This document shows positions 1 to 5,549 of a DNA stretch of 10,450 nucleotides, piece after piece. How positions within the stretch are numbered: position 1 is the first letter of the stretch; each line of letters begins with the position of its first letter. Under the pieces are notes generated by a model, which was given only the letters and a program-made list of their open reading frames with translations, ran no database searches and was not told the origin of the DNA. Both the position numbers and the translations under genes were made by a program. Origin of the DNA: an uncultured Bacilli bacterium (GTDB taxonomy: Bacteria > Bacillota_I > Bacilli_A > RF39 > UBA660); NCBI GenBank assembly GCA_947631655.1, contig CANRME010000040.1:1-10450 (forward strand), in the 5' to 3' direction.

Positions 1-74
1 GGAAGTATATTCTATCATGTAATAAACTGACATTTTAAAAAAACTTAGACTGACATTTCTAAAAAGGATTAACA
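1..74 (-). mobile_element. Probable terminus of an IS21-like insertion sequence (rest outside window)
   Basis: Read on the minus strand, this stretch begins with a TGTTAATCC tip (74 to 66) and carries two copies of a repeat, TTTTTAGAAATGTCAGT and TTTTTTAAAATGTCAGT, 23 bases apart. IS21-family elements are known for ends starting with TG and for repeats of the terminal sequence just inside the end. After the repeats an ATG at 18-16 opens a frame reading M-I-E-Y-T-S that runs off the window edge. An IstA transposase could start here, but six codons prove nothing and no Shine-Dalgarno precedes it. The family assignment is an inference from end structure. A simple operator with two direct repeats is the main alternative. 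Confidence 0.35.
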
Positions 75-89
75 AATAAAAAATTATTG

Positions 90-119
90 TTGCATTTTTA
101 GTAAATTTATGTATATAAT
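90..119 (+). promoter_or_regulatory. Promoter of the putative antitoxin RNA
   Basis: TTGCAT (90-95) and a perfect TATAAT (114-119) are separated by 18 bases, giving a predicted start near 126. No protein gene follows on the plus strand; the only thing downstream before the strong terminator at 196-235 is about 110 bases of short RNA. The local TA-rich run (112-129) makes the exact -10 choice uncertain by two bases. Confidence 0.6.
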
Positions 120-125
120 ATATAT

Positions 126-235
126 ATAGGAATTAAAAAAGAGATACATTTGATTTTCCTTGTTAGATGTTTCTCGGTCCAAAAGTTTTGGAAAGGAAGC
201 ACCTATTCAGTGATGAGTAGGTGCTTCTTTTTTTT
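126..235 (+). ncRNA. Candidate antisense antitoxin RNA (type I TA)
   Basis: A short untranslated RNA of about 110 nt is predicted from the promoter at 90-119 to the T8 run at 228-235. It converges on the toxin mRNA and overlaps its 3' end, including the toxin stop codon. Its 5' half (141-181) is a near copy of the toxin mRNA leader in inverted DNA orientation, so both RNAs share identical rather than complementary 5' segments. The copied UCUCGGUCCA could pair in trans with the toxin Shine-Dalgarno region (UGGAGGAG). The following UCCAAAAGUUUU (178-189) could pair with toxin codons 3-6, with one bulged G. The only ATG frame inside (167 onward, 17 codons) has no ribosome binding site. Convergent 3'-overlapping pairs such as bsrG/SR4 and txpA/ratA are the closest known arrangement. 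The RNA itself is inferred, not observed. Confidence 0.55.
196..235 (+). terminator. Strong intrinsic terminator shared by convergent RNAs
   Basis: A 14-bp stem pairs GAAGCACCTATTCA (196-209) with TGAGTAGGTGCTTC (214-227), including one G-T wobble and a GTGA loop. It is followed by eight T residues (228-235), a textbook terminator on the plus strand. On the minus strand the same stem is followed only by CTTTCC and then AAAACTTTT, so termination of the toxin mRNA here is likely weaker. Confidence 0.9.
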
Positions 236-314
236 AGTCTTTTGACTGGTAAATTTTTGATAATACTATTAAAAGTATTATTAAGATTACTATGTAATCC
301 AAAATTTTCTCCAT
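234..314 (-). CDS. Small hydrophobic peptide, candidate type I toxin
   Basis: This 26-codon frame encodes a peptide with N-terminus MEKILDY, a continuous hydrophobic core IVILIILLIVL (residues 8-18) and a charged polar tail SKIYQSKD. That is the usual plan of membrane-acting type I toxins of Gram-positive bacteria. The ATG at 314-312 is preceded by GAGG with 8 bases of spacing and by a longer GGAGGTGA match to the 16S tail (332-325). A second ATG at 318-316 in another frame also sits near the Shine-Dalgarno, but its product is polar and runs through the terminator, so I prefer the hydrophobic frame. The stop lies in the A/T run of the terminator. The peptide resembles Fst- or BsrG-type toxins in size and layout only; I see no sequence identity that would name a family. 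It could also be a non-toxic membrane peptide. Confidence 0.6.
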   Translation of the reverse strand: MEKILDYIVILIILLIVLSKIYQSKD

Positions 315-324
315 TCATAGGACC

Positions 325-367
325 TCACCTCCTCCATATATTTATTTTCATAAAAATGGACCGAGGT
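325..367 (-). promoter_or_regulatory. Toxin mRNA leader: Shine-Dalgarno and its complementary masking sequence
   Basis: On the minus strand the leader segment ACCUCGGUCCAU (367-356) can pair with AUGGAGGAGGU (337-327), which contains the Shine-Dalgarno. The pairing is UCCAU with AUGGA and ACCUC with GAGGU, separated by a small GG/G internal loop. This would hide the ribosome site in a 10-bp hairpin. A competing smaller hairpin upstream (AGGU with ACCU) uses the same ACCU, so the leader could refold. Masked Shine-Dalgarnos are typical of type I toxin mRNAs. Confidence 0.5.
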
Positions 368-403
368 TAAAACACCTAACTATCAAATGTATCTCTATAT
401 ATA

Positions 404-432
404 ATTATAGTTATTAGTTAATAATTTGTCTA
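404..432 (-). promoter_or_regulatory. Promoter of the putative toxin mRNA
   Basis: TAGACA (432-427), a 17-base spacer and a perfect TATAAT (409-404) give a near-consensus housekeeping promoter with a predicted start near 397. The transcript would carry a leader of about 80 bases before the toxin ATG at 314. The -10 and the bases after it (TATAATTATATATAG) closely match the opposing promoter's (TATAATATATATATAG). Confidence 0.7.
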
Positions 433-453
433 GTGTAAATTGTTATTTTTTGT

Positions 454-480
454 AAAATTAAAAAGAGTTATAAACTCTTT
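454..480 (-). terminator. Weak intrinsic terminator after the acidic membrane protein gene
   Basis: An 8-bp stem pairs AAAGAGTT (462-469 on the plus strand) with AACTCTTT (473-480) around an ATA loop. On the minus strand it is followed by TTAATTTT. The stop codon of the gene lies at the base of the stem. The stem holds only two G-C pairs, so efficiency is likely modest. Confidence 0.5.
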
Positions 481-979
481 AATTTAATAAACTATTTAAT
501 TGTTTAAGAAGACGTAAAAATTCTTCTTCTCTTTCATAAGATAAAACAATATTGGGTACTTGAGTAGATGATTCTTCTATTTCATCAGTTTCATTTAAAG
601 GATTAGAATTATCTATTTTTTTAATATTTATACCTTCTTTATTGCTTTCTTCTTCATAATTTAAAGCATAATTTTTATGTTGTTTAATTAATTCATCATA
701 ACTTATAATAGCTTTTTCTTCTTGTTCTGTTTCGTAATCAGTTAATTCAATATTATTATATGGGGTATGTTCATCAATTTCTTTAGATAAAGCTACCAAA
801 TCTAATTCATCTTCTTCTTTATTTTCTGGTAAATCATAATAATCATCATCACCAGTTCTTACAATATAAATTAAAGAAACTATTAAGACGATTAAAACTA
901 AAACAGAAAAATATAAAACATAGTCAACTAAAGCTAGTGACTTTAAAAAATTAATTATATCTGTAATAATACCAGTCAT
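479..979 (-). CDS. Single-pass membrane protein with acidic tail, unknown function
   Basis: I do not recognise this 166-residue protein. Residues 1-18 look amphipathic, residues about 19-40 form one strongly hydrophobic membrane segment (YVLYFSVLVLIVLIVSLIYIV), and the remaining ~125 residues are very acidic and probably disordered. The last 20 residues (EEEFLRLLKQLNSLLN) look like a short amphipathic helix, possibly a partner-binding end. The segment is not followed by an AXA-type cleavage site, so it is more likely an anchor than a cleaved signal. The ATG at 979 follows a weak GGTGG site 5 bases upstream. It lies 120 bases after the SipW-type gene in the same direction, with no clear terminator or confident promoter between them. 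The two may be co-transcribed. The frame is long and clean enough to be real, though the function is open. Confidence 0.7.
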   Translation of the reverse strand: MTGIITDIINFLKSLALVDYVLYFSVLVLIVLIVSLIYIVRTGDDDYYDLPENKEEDELDLVALSKEIDEHTPYNNIELTDYETEQEEKAIISYDELIKQHKNYALNYEEESNKEGINIKKIDNSNPLNETDEIEESSTQVPNIVLSYEREEEFLRLLKQLNSLLN

Positions 980-1099
980 AATACCACCACTTATCTTTAT
1001 TTTATCATTAATTTATAATAAAAAAAATATTTAATTTATTATTTACATTAATTCAGTAAAGTATATATGTAAATATACAGTAAATAACAATTAAATATT

Positions 1100-2431
1100 T
1101 TACATTATAATATACGGATTTTCTAGAGTACCTATACCACTTACAGAAACATTTTTACTGATATTGATAACTGGTCTTATGCCCTTTTCACTGGTGATTA
1201 AAGTCGTATCTTTTATTTCATTAGTAAATGCGTTAAGGGAATAAATATATAGTTCATTAGTATTATTATTTTTATAGCTAGCACTCATTGTCCACCAACT
1301 ATTAACTATTTTAGGATTATATAGATAGTTATTTATATTAGTATTATTTTTAAAATTACCAGCAAATAAGACTTCATTAATATTAATTAAACCTATTTTT
1401 AAATTTATACGATTATGACATTTAAATGTTGGATTACCGTCATTAACGTTTTTATAACTATTATATTGTTCTTCATAACCATCAGTATTAATCACTTCAT
1501 AATCATTGCAGAAACTATTAGCTACTAATTTTTCTTCATATGTTTTTAAATTATTATCATACCATCTATTTAAGAACAAATTAATCGGACTGTCGATGAA
1601 TTTATAACTATTTAAATAATTATTTTCATTTACATTATTGTAAATAGTAGTTTCATCTAAAATACTATCTAAGATTAATCTAACGGTATTATCACCATTT
1701 ATTCTTACAATACGCCATGTATAACCCGCAAATGATACATAGTTATTAGTAACTTTACCACGGAAATAATAGGTAGTACCTAAATCATCTTCGCTTTTAA
1801 TTAAACCTTCATCATTGATAGCATTTTCTTTTCCAGGAATGGTTATAGCATCTTTAACAGGATTATTTTCTAAAATGGTACTAGCAAAATTTTTTATTGG
1901 TTCTTCTTTATCTTCAATAATATTTTTTAAAATAGTAAGTTTAAGCTTCCCTCCTATTTCTCCTATAGAATCACTGTTATTAACAATTTTTATGGTATAT
2001 GATTGCGTTGTTTCACCCGCTATTTTTATTTGATTAATTAGTTCACTTGCATCTTTGGGGTAATAACCATTTTCAATATTCCCACCATTATTTGTTGAAG
2101 TAAGGTTTAGACTTATTTCGCCATTGATGACATTAATAACATCATCTAATTCTAAGGAATAATAAACATCTTCAAGGCTGCTATTAGTTATAGAAAAACG
2201 AAGAAAATATTCATCTTTGGGTGCAAAATTAAGAATTGATATTTCTTCGTTATCAAAATAAGTTATACTTAAATTATCAATAGTTACAACAGAAGAAGAA
2301 AAATTTTCTTCTTCCTTTGGTGGTAAAAAAGCGTAAGATACCCCTAGATAAGAAACAATGATTAGTAACACAGCAATTATAAGAAGAGTTACTTTATATT
2401 TGGTTTTCATGTTATTCTTCATCATGGGCAT
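1100..2431 (-). CDS. SipW-type signal peptide surface protein with C-terminal WRI-RP module
   Basis: The 443-residue product begins with basic residues, a hydrophobic segment (residues about 13-31) and the SYAF motif at 32-35. This is the pattern of the TasA/CalY-like secreted proteins cut by SipW-type signal peptidase. Residues about 45-170 look like the beta-rich TasA-like region (NLSITY, FAPKDEYFLRFSITN). A second module follows, opened by NNYVSF (229-234) and WRIVRINGD (239-247) and closed by RPVINISK (419-426) and GIGTLENPY (432-440). Two cysteines (308, 338) could form a disulfide outside the cell. There is no LPXTG anchor. The start could be the ATG at 2431 or either of those at 2425 and 2422; the AGGAT site suits the latter two. 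It has its own promoter and shares its C-terminal module with the protein at 9047-10426. The surface role is inferred from the signal sequence; the ligand is unknown. Confidence 0.8.
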   Translation of the reverse strand: MPMMKNNMKTKYKVTLLIIAVLLIIVSYLGVSYAFLPPKEEENFSSSVVTIDNLSITYFDNEEISILNFAPKDEYFLRFSITNSSLEDVYYSLELDDVINVINGEISLNLTSTNNGGNIENGYYPKDASELINQIKIAGETTQSYTIKIVNNSDSIGEIGGKLKLTILKNIIEDKEEPIKNFASTILENNPVKDAITIPGKENAINDEGLIKSEDDLGTTYYFRGKVTNNYVSFAGYTWRIVRINGDNTVRLILDSILDETTIYNNVNENNYLNSYKFIDSPINLFLNRWYDNNLKTYEEKLVANSFCNDYEVINTDGYEEQYNSYKNVNDGNPTFKCHNRINLKIGLININEVLFAGNFKNNTNINNYLYNPKIVNSWWTMSASYKNNNTNELYIYSLNAFTNEIKDTTLITSEKGIRPVINISKNVSVSGIGTLENPYIIM

Positions 2432-2448
2432 CTATCCTATCTATTAAA

Positions 2449-2478
2449 ATTATAACAAATATATAGGTGAAATAACAA
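2449..2478 (-). promoter_or_regulatory. Promoter of the SipW-type surface protein gene (extended -10)
   Basis: TTGTTA (2478-2473), an 18-base spacer and TATAAT (2454-2449) preceded by TGT form an extended -10 promoter. The start would fall near 2442, only 11-20 bases before the possible start codons. It lies immediately downstream of the dnaJ terminator, so this gene is expressed apart from the heat-shock operon. Confidence 0.7.
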
Positions 2479-2479
2479 G

Positions 2480-2515
2480 TAAAAATTTAAAAAAATCACA
2501 AGTTTTTGTGATTTT
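2480..2515 (-). terminator. Intrinsic terminator of the heat-shock operon after dnaJ
   Basis: A perfect 10-bp stem pairs AAAATCACAA (2492-2501 on the plus strand) with TTGTGATTTT (2506-2515) around a 4-base loop. On the minus strand it is followed by TTTTTTTAAATTTTT. The dnaJ stop codon overlaps the stem base. This is a clear end for the operon. Confidence 0.9.
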
Positions 2516-3650
2516 ATAAATATTTTTGAAAATTTTTAAATTCGCTATTATTTTGTAAATCTTCTTTATCTAATTTGCTGAATATTTCTTTTTGATTTTT
2601 ATCTAATTTTTCTGGAATTATAACTTTTAAAATAATATACATATCGCCGATTTTACTACTACTATTTGGGTCTTTCATACCTTTACCTTTAATCCTTAAT
2701 TTTTCCTCATTTTGAGTACCAGGTTTAATTTCTACTATTAAGTTTTCATAAATAGTAGGTATTTCTACTTCCCCACCTAATATCGCAGTTTTAATATCAA
2801 TAGGAACATTTAAATAAATATCTAAGCCATCTCTTTTAAATAATGGATGTTCTTTAACTTGAAATTCAATATAAATATCGCCATTTTCGCCACCATTATT
2901 ACCAGCTGGTCCTTTACCACTTATACGAAGGCGTGTTCCGGTATCAACGCCGGCTGGAACGTCAATATTAATCGTTTTATTTTGACTTACATGACCAGTC
3001 CCACGACATTTATTACATTTCTTTTCAAAAGTTTTACCAGAACCAGCACAATCAGGACAAGTAGTTTCACTTTGGAAAGTTCCAAAAAGGCTTTGTTGAA
3101 CTTTTACAACGCGGCCACGGCCACCACAGGTGCTACAAGTTTTTTCATTAAAGCCACCTAGACCATTACATTCTTCACATTTATCGTCCATAGTAATTTT
3201 TATTTCTTTTTTAGTACCTTTTACAGCATCATCAAAATCAATATTTACTCTTACTAATAAGTCTTCACCTTTAGTAGGACGGTTCCCTCTCCTAGCATTA
3301 CTACGGAATCCAAAACCACCACCAAATAAATCGCTAAAAATACTTCCTAAATCAATATCATCATCAAAGGCACTGGTCCATGAAGTAAATCCGCCATTAC
3401 CAAAACCACCAAAGCCGCCTTGAGCACCTTGAGTATAAGCTTCATGACCAAATTGATCGTATTGTTTACGTTTTTGTTCATCACCTAAAGTTGCATAAGC
3501 TTCGCCGATTTCTTTAAATTTAGCTTCGGCTTCAGGAGTTTTATTAACATCAGGATGGTATTGTTTAGCTAATTTTCGAAAAGCACTTTTGATTTCGGCT
3601 TGTGTAGCATTTTTATCTACTCCTAAGACGTCATAATAACTTTTTGCCAT
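2514..3650 (-). CDS. dnaJ: Chaperone protein DnaJ (Hsp40)
   Basis: This is the co-chaperone that delivers unfolded proteins to DnaK and stimulates its ATPase in the cytoplasm. The 378-residue product has every class I feature in order. The J-domain (residues 4-70) carries HPD at 32-34. A Gly/Phe-rich linker spans about 75-118. The zinc-binding domain has four CXXCXGXG repeats with cysteines at 158/161, 172/175, 198/201 and 212/215. The two C-terminal substrate-binding domains follow. Length matches the family norm of about 375. The ATG at 3650 follows a GAGAGGAAG ribosome site 10 bases upstream. It lies 17 bases after pepF, so it must be read from the same transcript, and it ends in a strong terminator. 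In most Bacillota dnaJ directly follows dnaK; here it is separated from it by pepF. Confidence 0.98.
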   Translation of the reverse strand: MAKSYYDVLGVDKNATQAEIKSAFRKLAKQYHPDVNKTPEAEAKFKEIGEAYATLGDEQKRKQYDQFGHEAYTQGAQGGFGGFGNGGFTSWTSAFDDDIDLGSIFSDLFGGGFGFRSNARRGNRPTKGEDLLVRVNIDFDDAVKGTKKEIKITMDDKCEECNGLGGFNEKTCSTCGGRGRVVKVQQSLFGTFQSETTCPDCAGSGKTFEKKCNKCRGTGHVSQNKTINIDVPAGVDTGTRLRISGKGPAGNNGGENGDIYIEFQVKEHPLFKRDGLDIYLNVPIDIKTAILGGEVEIPTIYENLIVEIKPGTQNEEKLRIKGKGMKDPNSSSKIGDMYIILKVIIPEKLDKNQKEIFSKLDKEDLQNNSEFKNFQKYL

Positions 3651-3667
3651 ACAATTACTTCCTCTCT

Positions 3668-5473
3668 CTATTTAGATTCATAAATAGTTTTAAATTCTTC
3701 CACTATATTATTAAATGTTTCTAAAGCATTATTTACGACTTTATCGTTACTCATATCAATATCAATTATTTTTAAAGCTTCCATAGGATACATGCTACTT
3801 CCAACACTTAAGAATTTTTTATATTTTGCGATAAATTCTTCATCCCCACTTAAGACTTTACTAGCTACGTAACTTGCAATAGATATTCCTGTCGAATATT
3901 GATAATTATAATAATTCATAAAGAAATGCGGAATTCTTGACCATTTAATACCGGTAAATTCGTCTTCTAAAACATAATCTTCATAATCTTGTTTTAATAA
4001 TTTTGCCCAAATATTATTTAAGTCTTCAGCTGTTAGTGCTTCATTATTTTGTAAACGTTCATGAACTTCTAACTCGAATGCTGCTCTCCTACTTGCTTCA
4101 AATAAATTACCAAAATATAAATCTATTAAATGGTCTAAAATTAATAGTTTTTCATTTTTATCTTCAGTATTATCTATTAAATATCTGGATAAAATTATTT
4201 CATTAGTAGTAGATGCTATCTCCGCTAAAAATATAGGATTATCGTGGTAGATATAAGGATTATTTTCATTAGATAAAACCCCGTTTATAGCATGTCCTAA
4301 TTCATGAGCTAAAGTAGAAACATCATAGAATTCTCCTTCAAAGTTAGTTAAAACAAAAGGATGTGGAAAATAACAAGGCATAGAATAAGCTCCACTCATT
4401 TTACCCGCATTATGATAAACATCTATCCATCTTTCTTTAAAGGCTTTCTTTAACATATCAGTATAATCACTACCTAGTACGCTTAAACCTTTTACGACTA
4501 AATTTTGCGCTTCCTCATAAGTATATTTATTATTAGTATGAGGTGCTAAGGGAAGGTTTAAATCATAAGGATGAATTTTATCAAAACCATGAACTTCTTG
4601 AAATAATTTTAAGTAATTAATAAAATACTTATGGCCATTATTTACTCTTTTAATATGGTCCGTATAAACATTGGGTTTTAAATCTTTACCATCTAAAGAA
4701 GCTTCTAGAGCACTATTATAACCTCTTACTTTAGCATATAAATTTTCGGTTTTCATTTGAGCAATTAAAGATAAAGCAATGGTATTATTATATTTTTTGT
4801 AAGTACTATATAATAAATTATAAACTTCTTTTCTTACTCTCTCATCTTTACTTTGAGAGTAAACACTGTAATTACTCTTTGTAAGTTCGACAGCTTCCCC
4901 TTCTTCATCAATGAAGGTTCCAAATTTCATTTCACTATTAGTTAAGACATTATAGATGTTTTCATAACCTTCTAGAATACTACCAAAATTAGATAATAAA
5001 CTTTCTTTATCTTCATCTAAATAGTGTTCTTTACTCTTATATACTTTTTGTAATAAGAAGCGATATACTTCTAAATCTTTATTTTCATTTATATATTTTT
5101 CGACTAAGGAGAAATCTTGTTTTAATAATTCGGGTTCTAAAAAACTAAAAGTATCTCCAAAAGAGGTAGCAAGAATACTTGCTTTACCATTTAGTTTAGC
5201 ATTATGTTGATTAGCAAAATCTTCATCTTGTTTAACACTCGTATAACTTTCAATTTTACTTATTAAACCCATTAAATTAGTATAATAATTTAAGAAATCT
5301 AAAAGATTTTTACTACTATCTAAAATATGTCCTTTATATTTACTAGCTTCTTTTAATAATTCTTCACTTTTTTTAATATCAGCAAGTAACTCATTATCAG
5401 ATTTATATATTACACTTAAATCCCAAGTATATTTTTTGGGTATTTCACTTCTTTGTTTTTCTTTTTTAGCCAT
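3668..5473 (-). CDS. pepF: Oligoendopeptidase F, M3 family zinc metallopeptidase
   Basis: This cytosolic zinc peptidase cleaves short and medium oligopeptides and belongs to the thimet/oligoendopeptidase (M3B) family. The 601-residue length is typical. The active site is HELGH at residues 390-394, where both histidines bind zinc and the central Glu is catalytic. Glu418 in FLAEIAS fits the third zinc ligand about 24 residues later. The N-terminal helical oligopeptidase domain begins with the family pattern IPKKYTWDLSVIY, and the C-terminal region has the conserved DEFTGIKWSRIPHFFMNYYNYQYSTG pattern (in part). There is no signal peptide. The ATG at 5473 follows AAAGGTG at 5 bases. It lies between dnaK and dnaJ and is probably co-induced by heat shock, unless the hairpin at 5496-5531 uncouples it. 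A role in clearing peptides from stress proteolysis is an inference. Confidence 0.95.
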   Translation of the reverse strand: MAKKEKQRSEIPKKYTWDLSVIYKSDNELLADIKKSEELLKEASKYKGHILDSSKNLLDFLNYYTNLMGLISKIESYTSVKQDEDFANQHNAKLNGKASILATSFGDTFSFLEPELLKQDFSLVEKYINENKDLEVYRFLLQKVYKSKEHYLDEDKESLLSNFGSILEGYENIYNVLTNSEMKFGTFIDEEGEAVELTKSNYSVYSQSKDERVRKEVYNLLYSTYKKYNNTIALSLIAQMKTENLYAKVRGYNSALEASLDGKDLKPNVYTDHIKRVNNGHKYFINYLKLFQEVHGFDKIHPYDLNLPLAPHTNNKYTYEEAQNLVVKGLSVLGSDYTDMLKKAFKERWIDVYHNAGKMSGAYSMPCYFPHPFVLTNFEGEFYDVSTLAHELGHAINGVLSNENNPYIYHDNPIFLAEIASTTNEIILSRYLIDNTEDKNEKLLILDHLIDLYFGNLFEASRRAAFELEVHERLQNNEALTAEDLNNIWAKLLKQDYEDYVLEDEFTGIKWSRIPHFFMNYYNYQYSTGISIASYVASKVLSGDEEFIAKYKKFLSVGSSMYPMEALKIIDIDMSNDKVVNNALETFNNIVEEFKTIYESK

Positions 5474-5495
5474 ATTAGCACCTTTCTTTAAACGT

Positions 5496-5531
5496 ACTCA
5501 AAAGAGAGTATTTGAAAGCTCTCTTTTGAAT
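5496..5531 (-). terminator. Hairpin between dnaK and pepF (terminator-like or processing element)
   Basis: TCAAAAGAGAG (5498-5508) and CTCTCTTTTGA (5519-5529) form a perfect 11-bp stem, extendable to 13 pairs, around a 10-base loop. On the minus (coding) strand it is followed by ACGTTTAAAG, which is not a proper U-tract. On the plus strand it is followed by a T-rich run, but no plus-strand gene is seen. It may therefore partly terminate transcription or protect the 3' end of the hrcA-grpE-dnaK message rather than fully stop it. Confidence 0.5.
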
Positions 5532-5549
5532 ATATATTTTTTTATTTAA

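Larger units (their letters stand above)
114..409. repeat. Inverted duplication of promoter -10 and leader flanking the toxin gene
   Basis: The left arm (114-181, plus) and right arm (409-357, minus) share four blocks in the same order. These are the -10 region with its TA run, a perfect 13-mer GAGATACATTTGA (141-153 and 395-383), a GTTAG(A/G)TGTTT block, and CTCGGTCCA (173-181 and 365-357). Between blocks there are small gaps, such as an 11-base insertion after the left -10. The duplication is old enough to have diverged but keeps the leader motifs. Confidence 0.8.

Noticed and set aside
325..351. Eight-codon leader frame (MKINIWRR) overlapping the toxin Shine-Dalgarno
   Set aside because: It ends inside the ribosome site, like a coupled leader peptide, but has no ribosome site of its own and is too short to judge.
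141..395. par/Fst-type direct repeats giving complementary RNAs
   Set aside because: The repeats here are inverted in the DNA, so the two RNAs are identical in this part, not complementary; the par model does not apply as such.
1040..1075. 9-bp inverted repeat TATTTACAT / ATGTAAATA downstream of the SipW-type gene
   Set aside because: It has a single G-C pair and an 18-base loop in very AT-rich DNA, with no clear U-tract, so it cannot be called a terminator.
1815..2033. Open plus-strand frame opposite the SipW-type gene
   Set aside because: It is antisense to a gene with signal peptide, promoter and ribosome site, and has no support of its own.
2847..3423. Open plus-strand frames opposite dnaJ
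   Set aside because: They are antisense to a fully conserved dnaJ, have no ribosome sites and give low-complexity products; they are shadows of the real gene.
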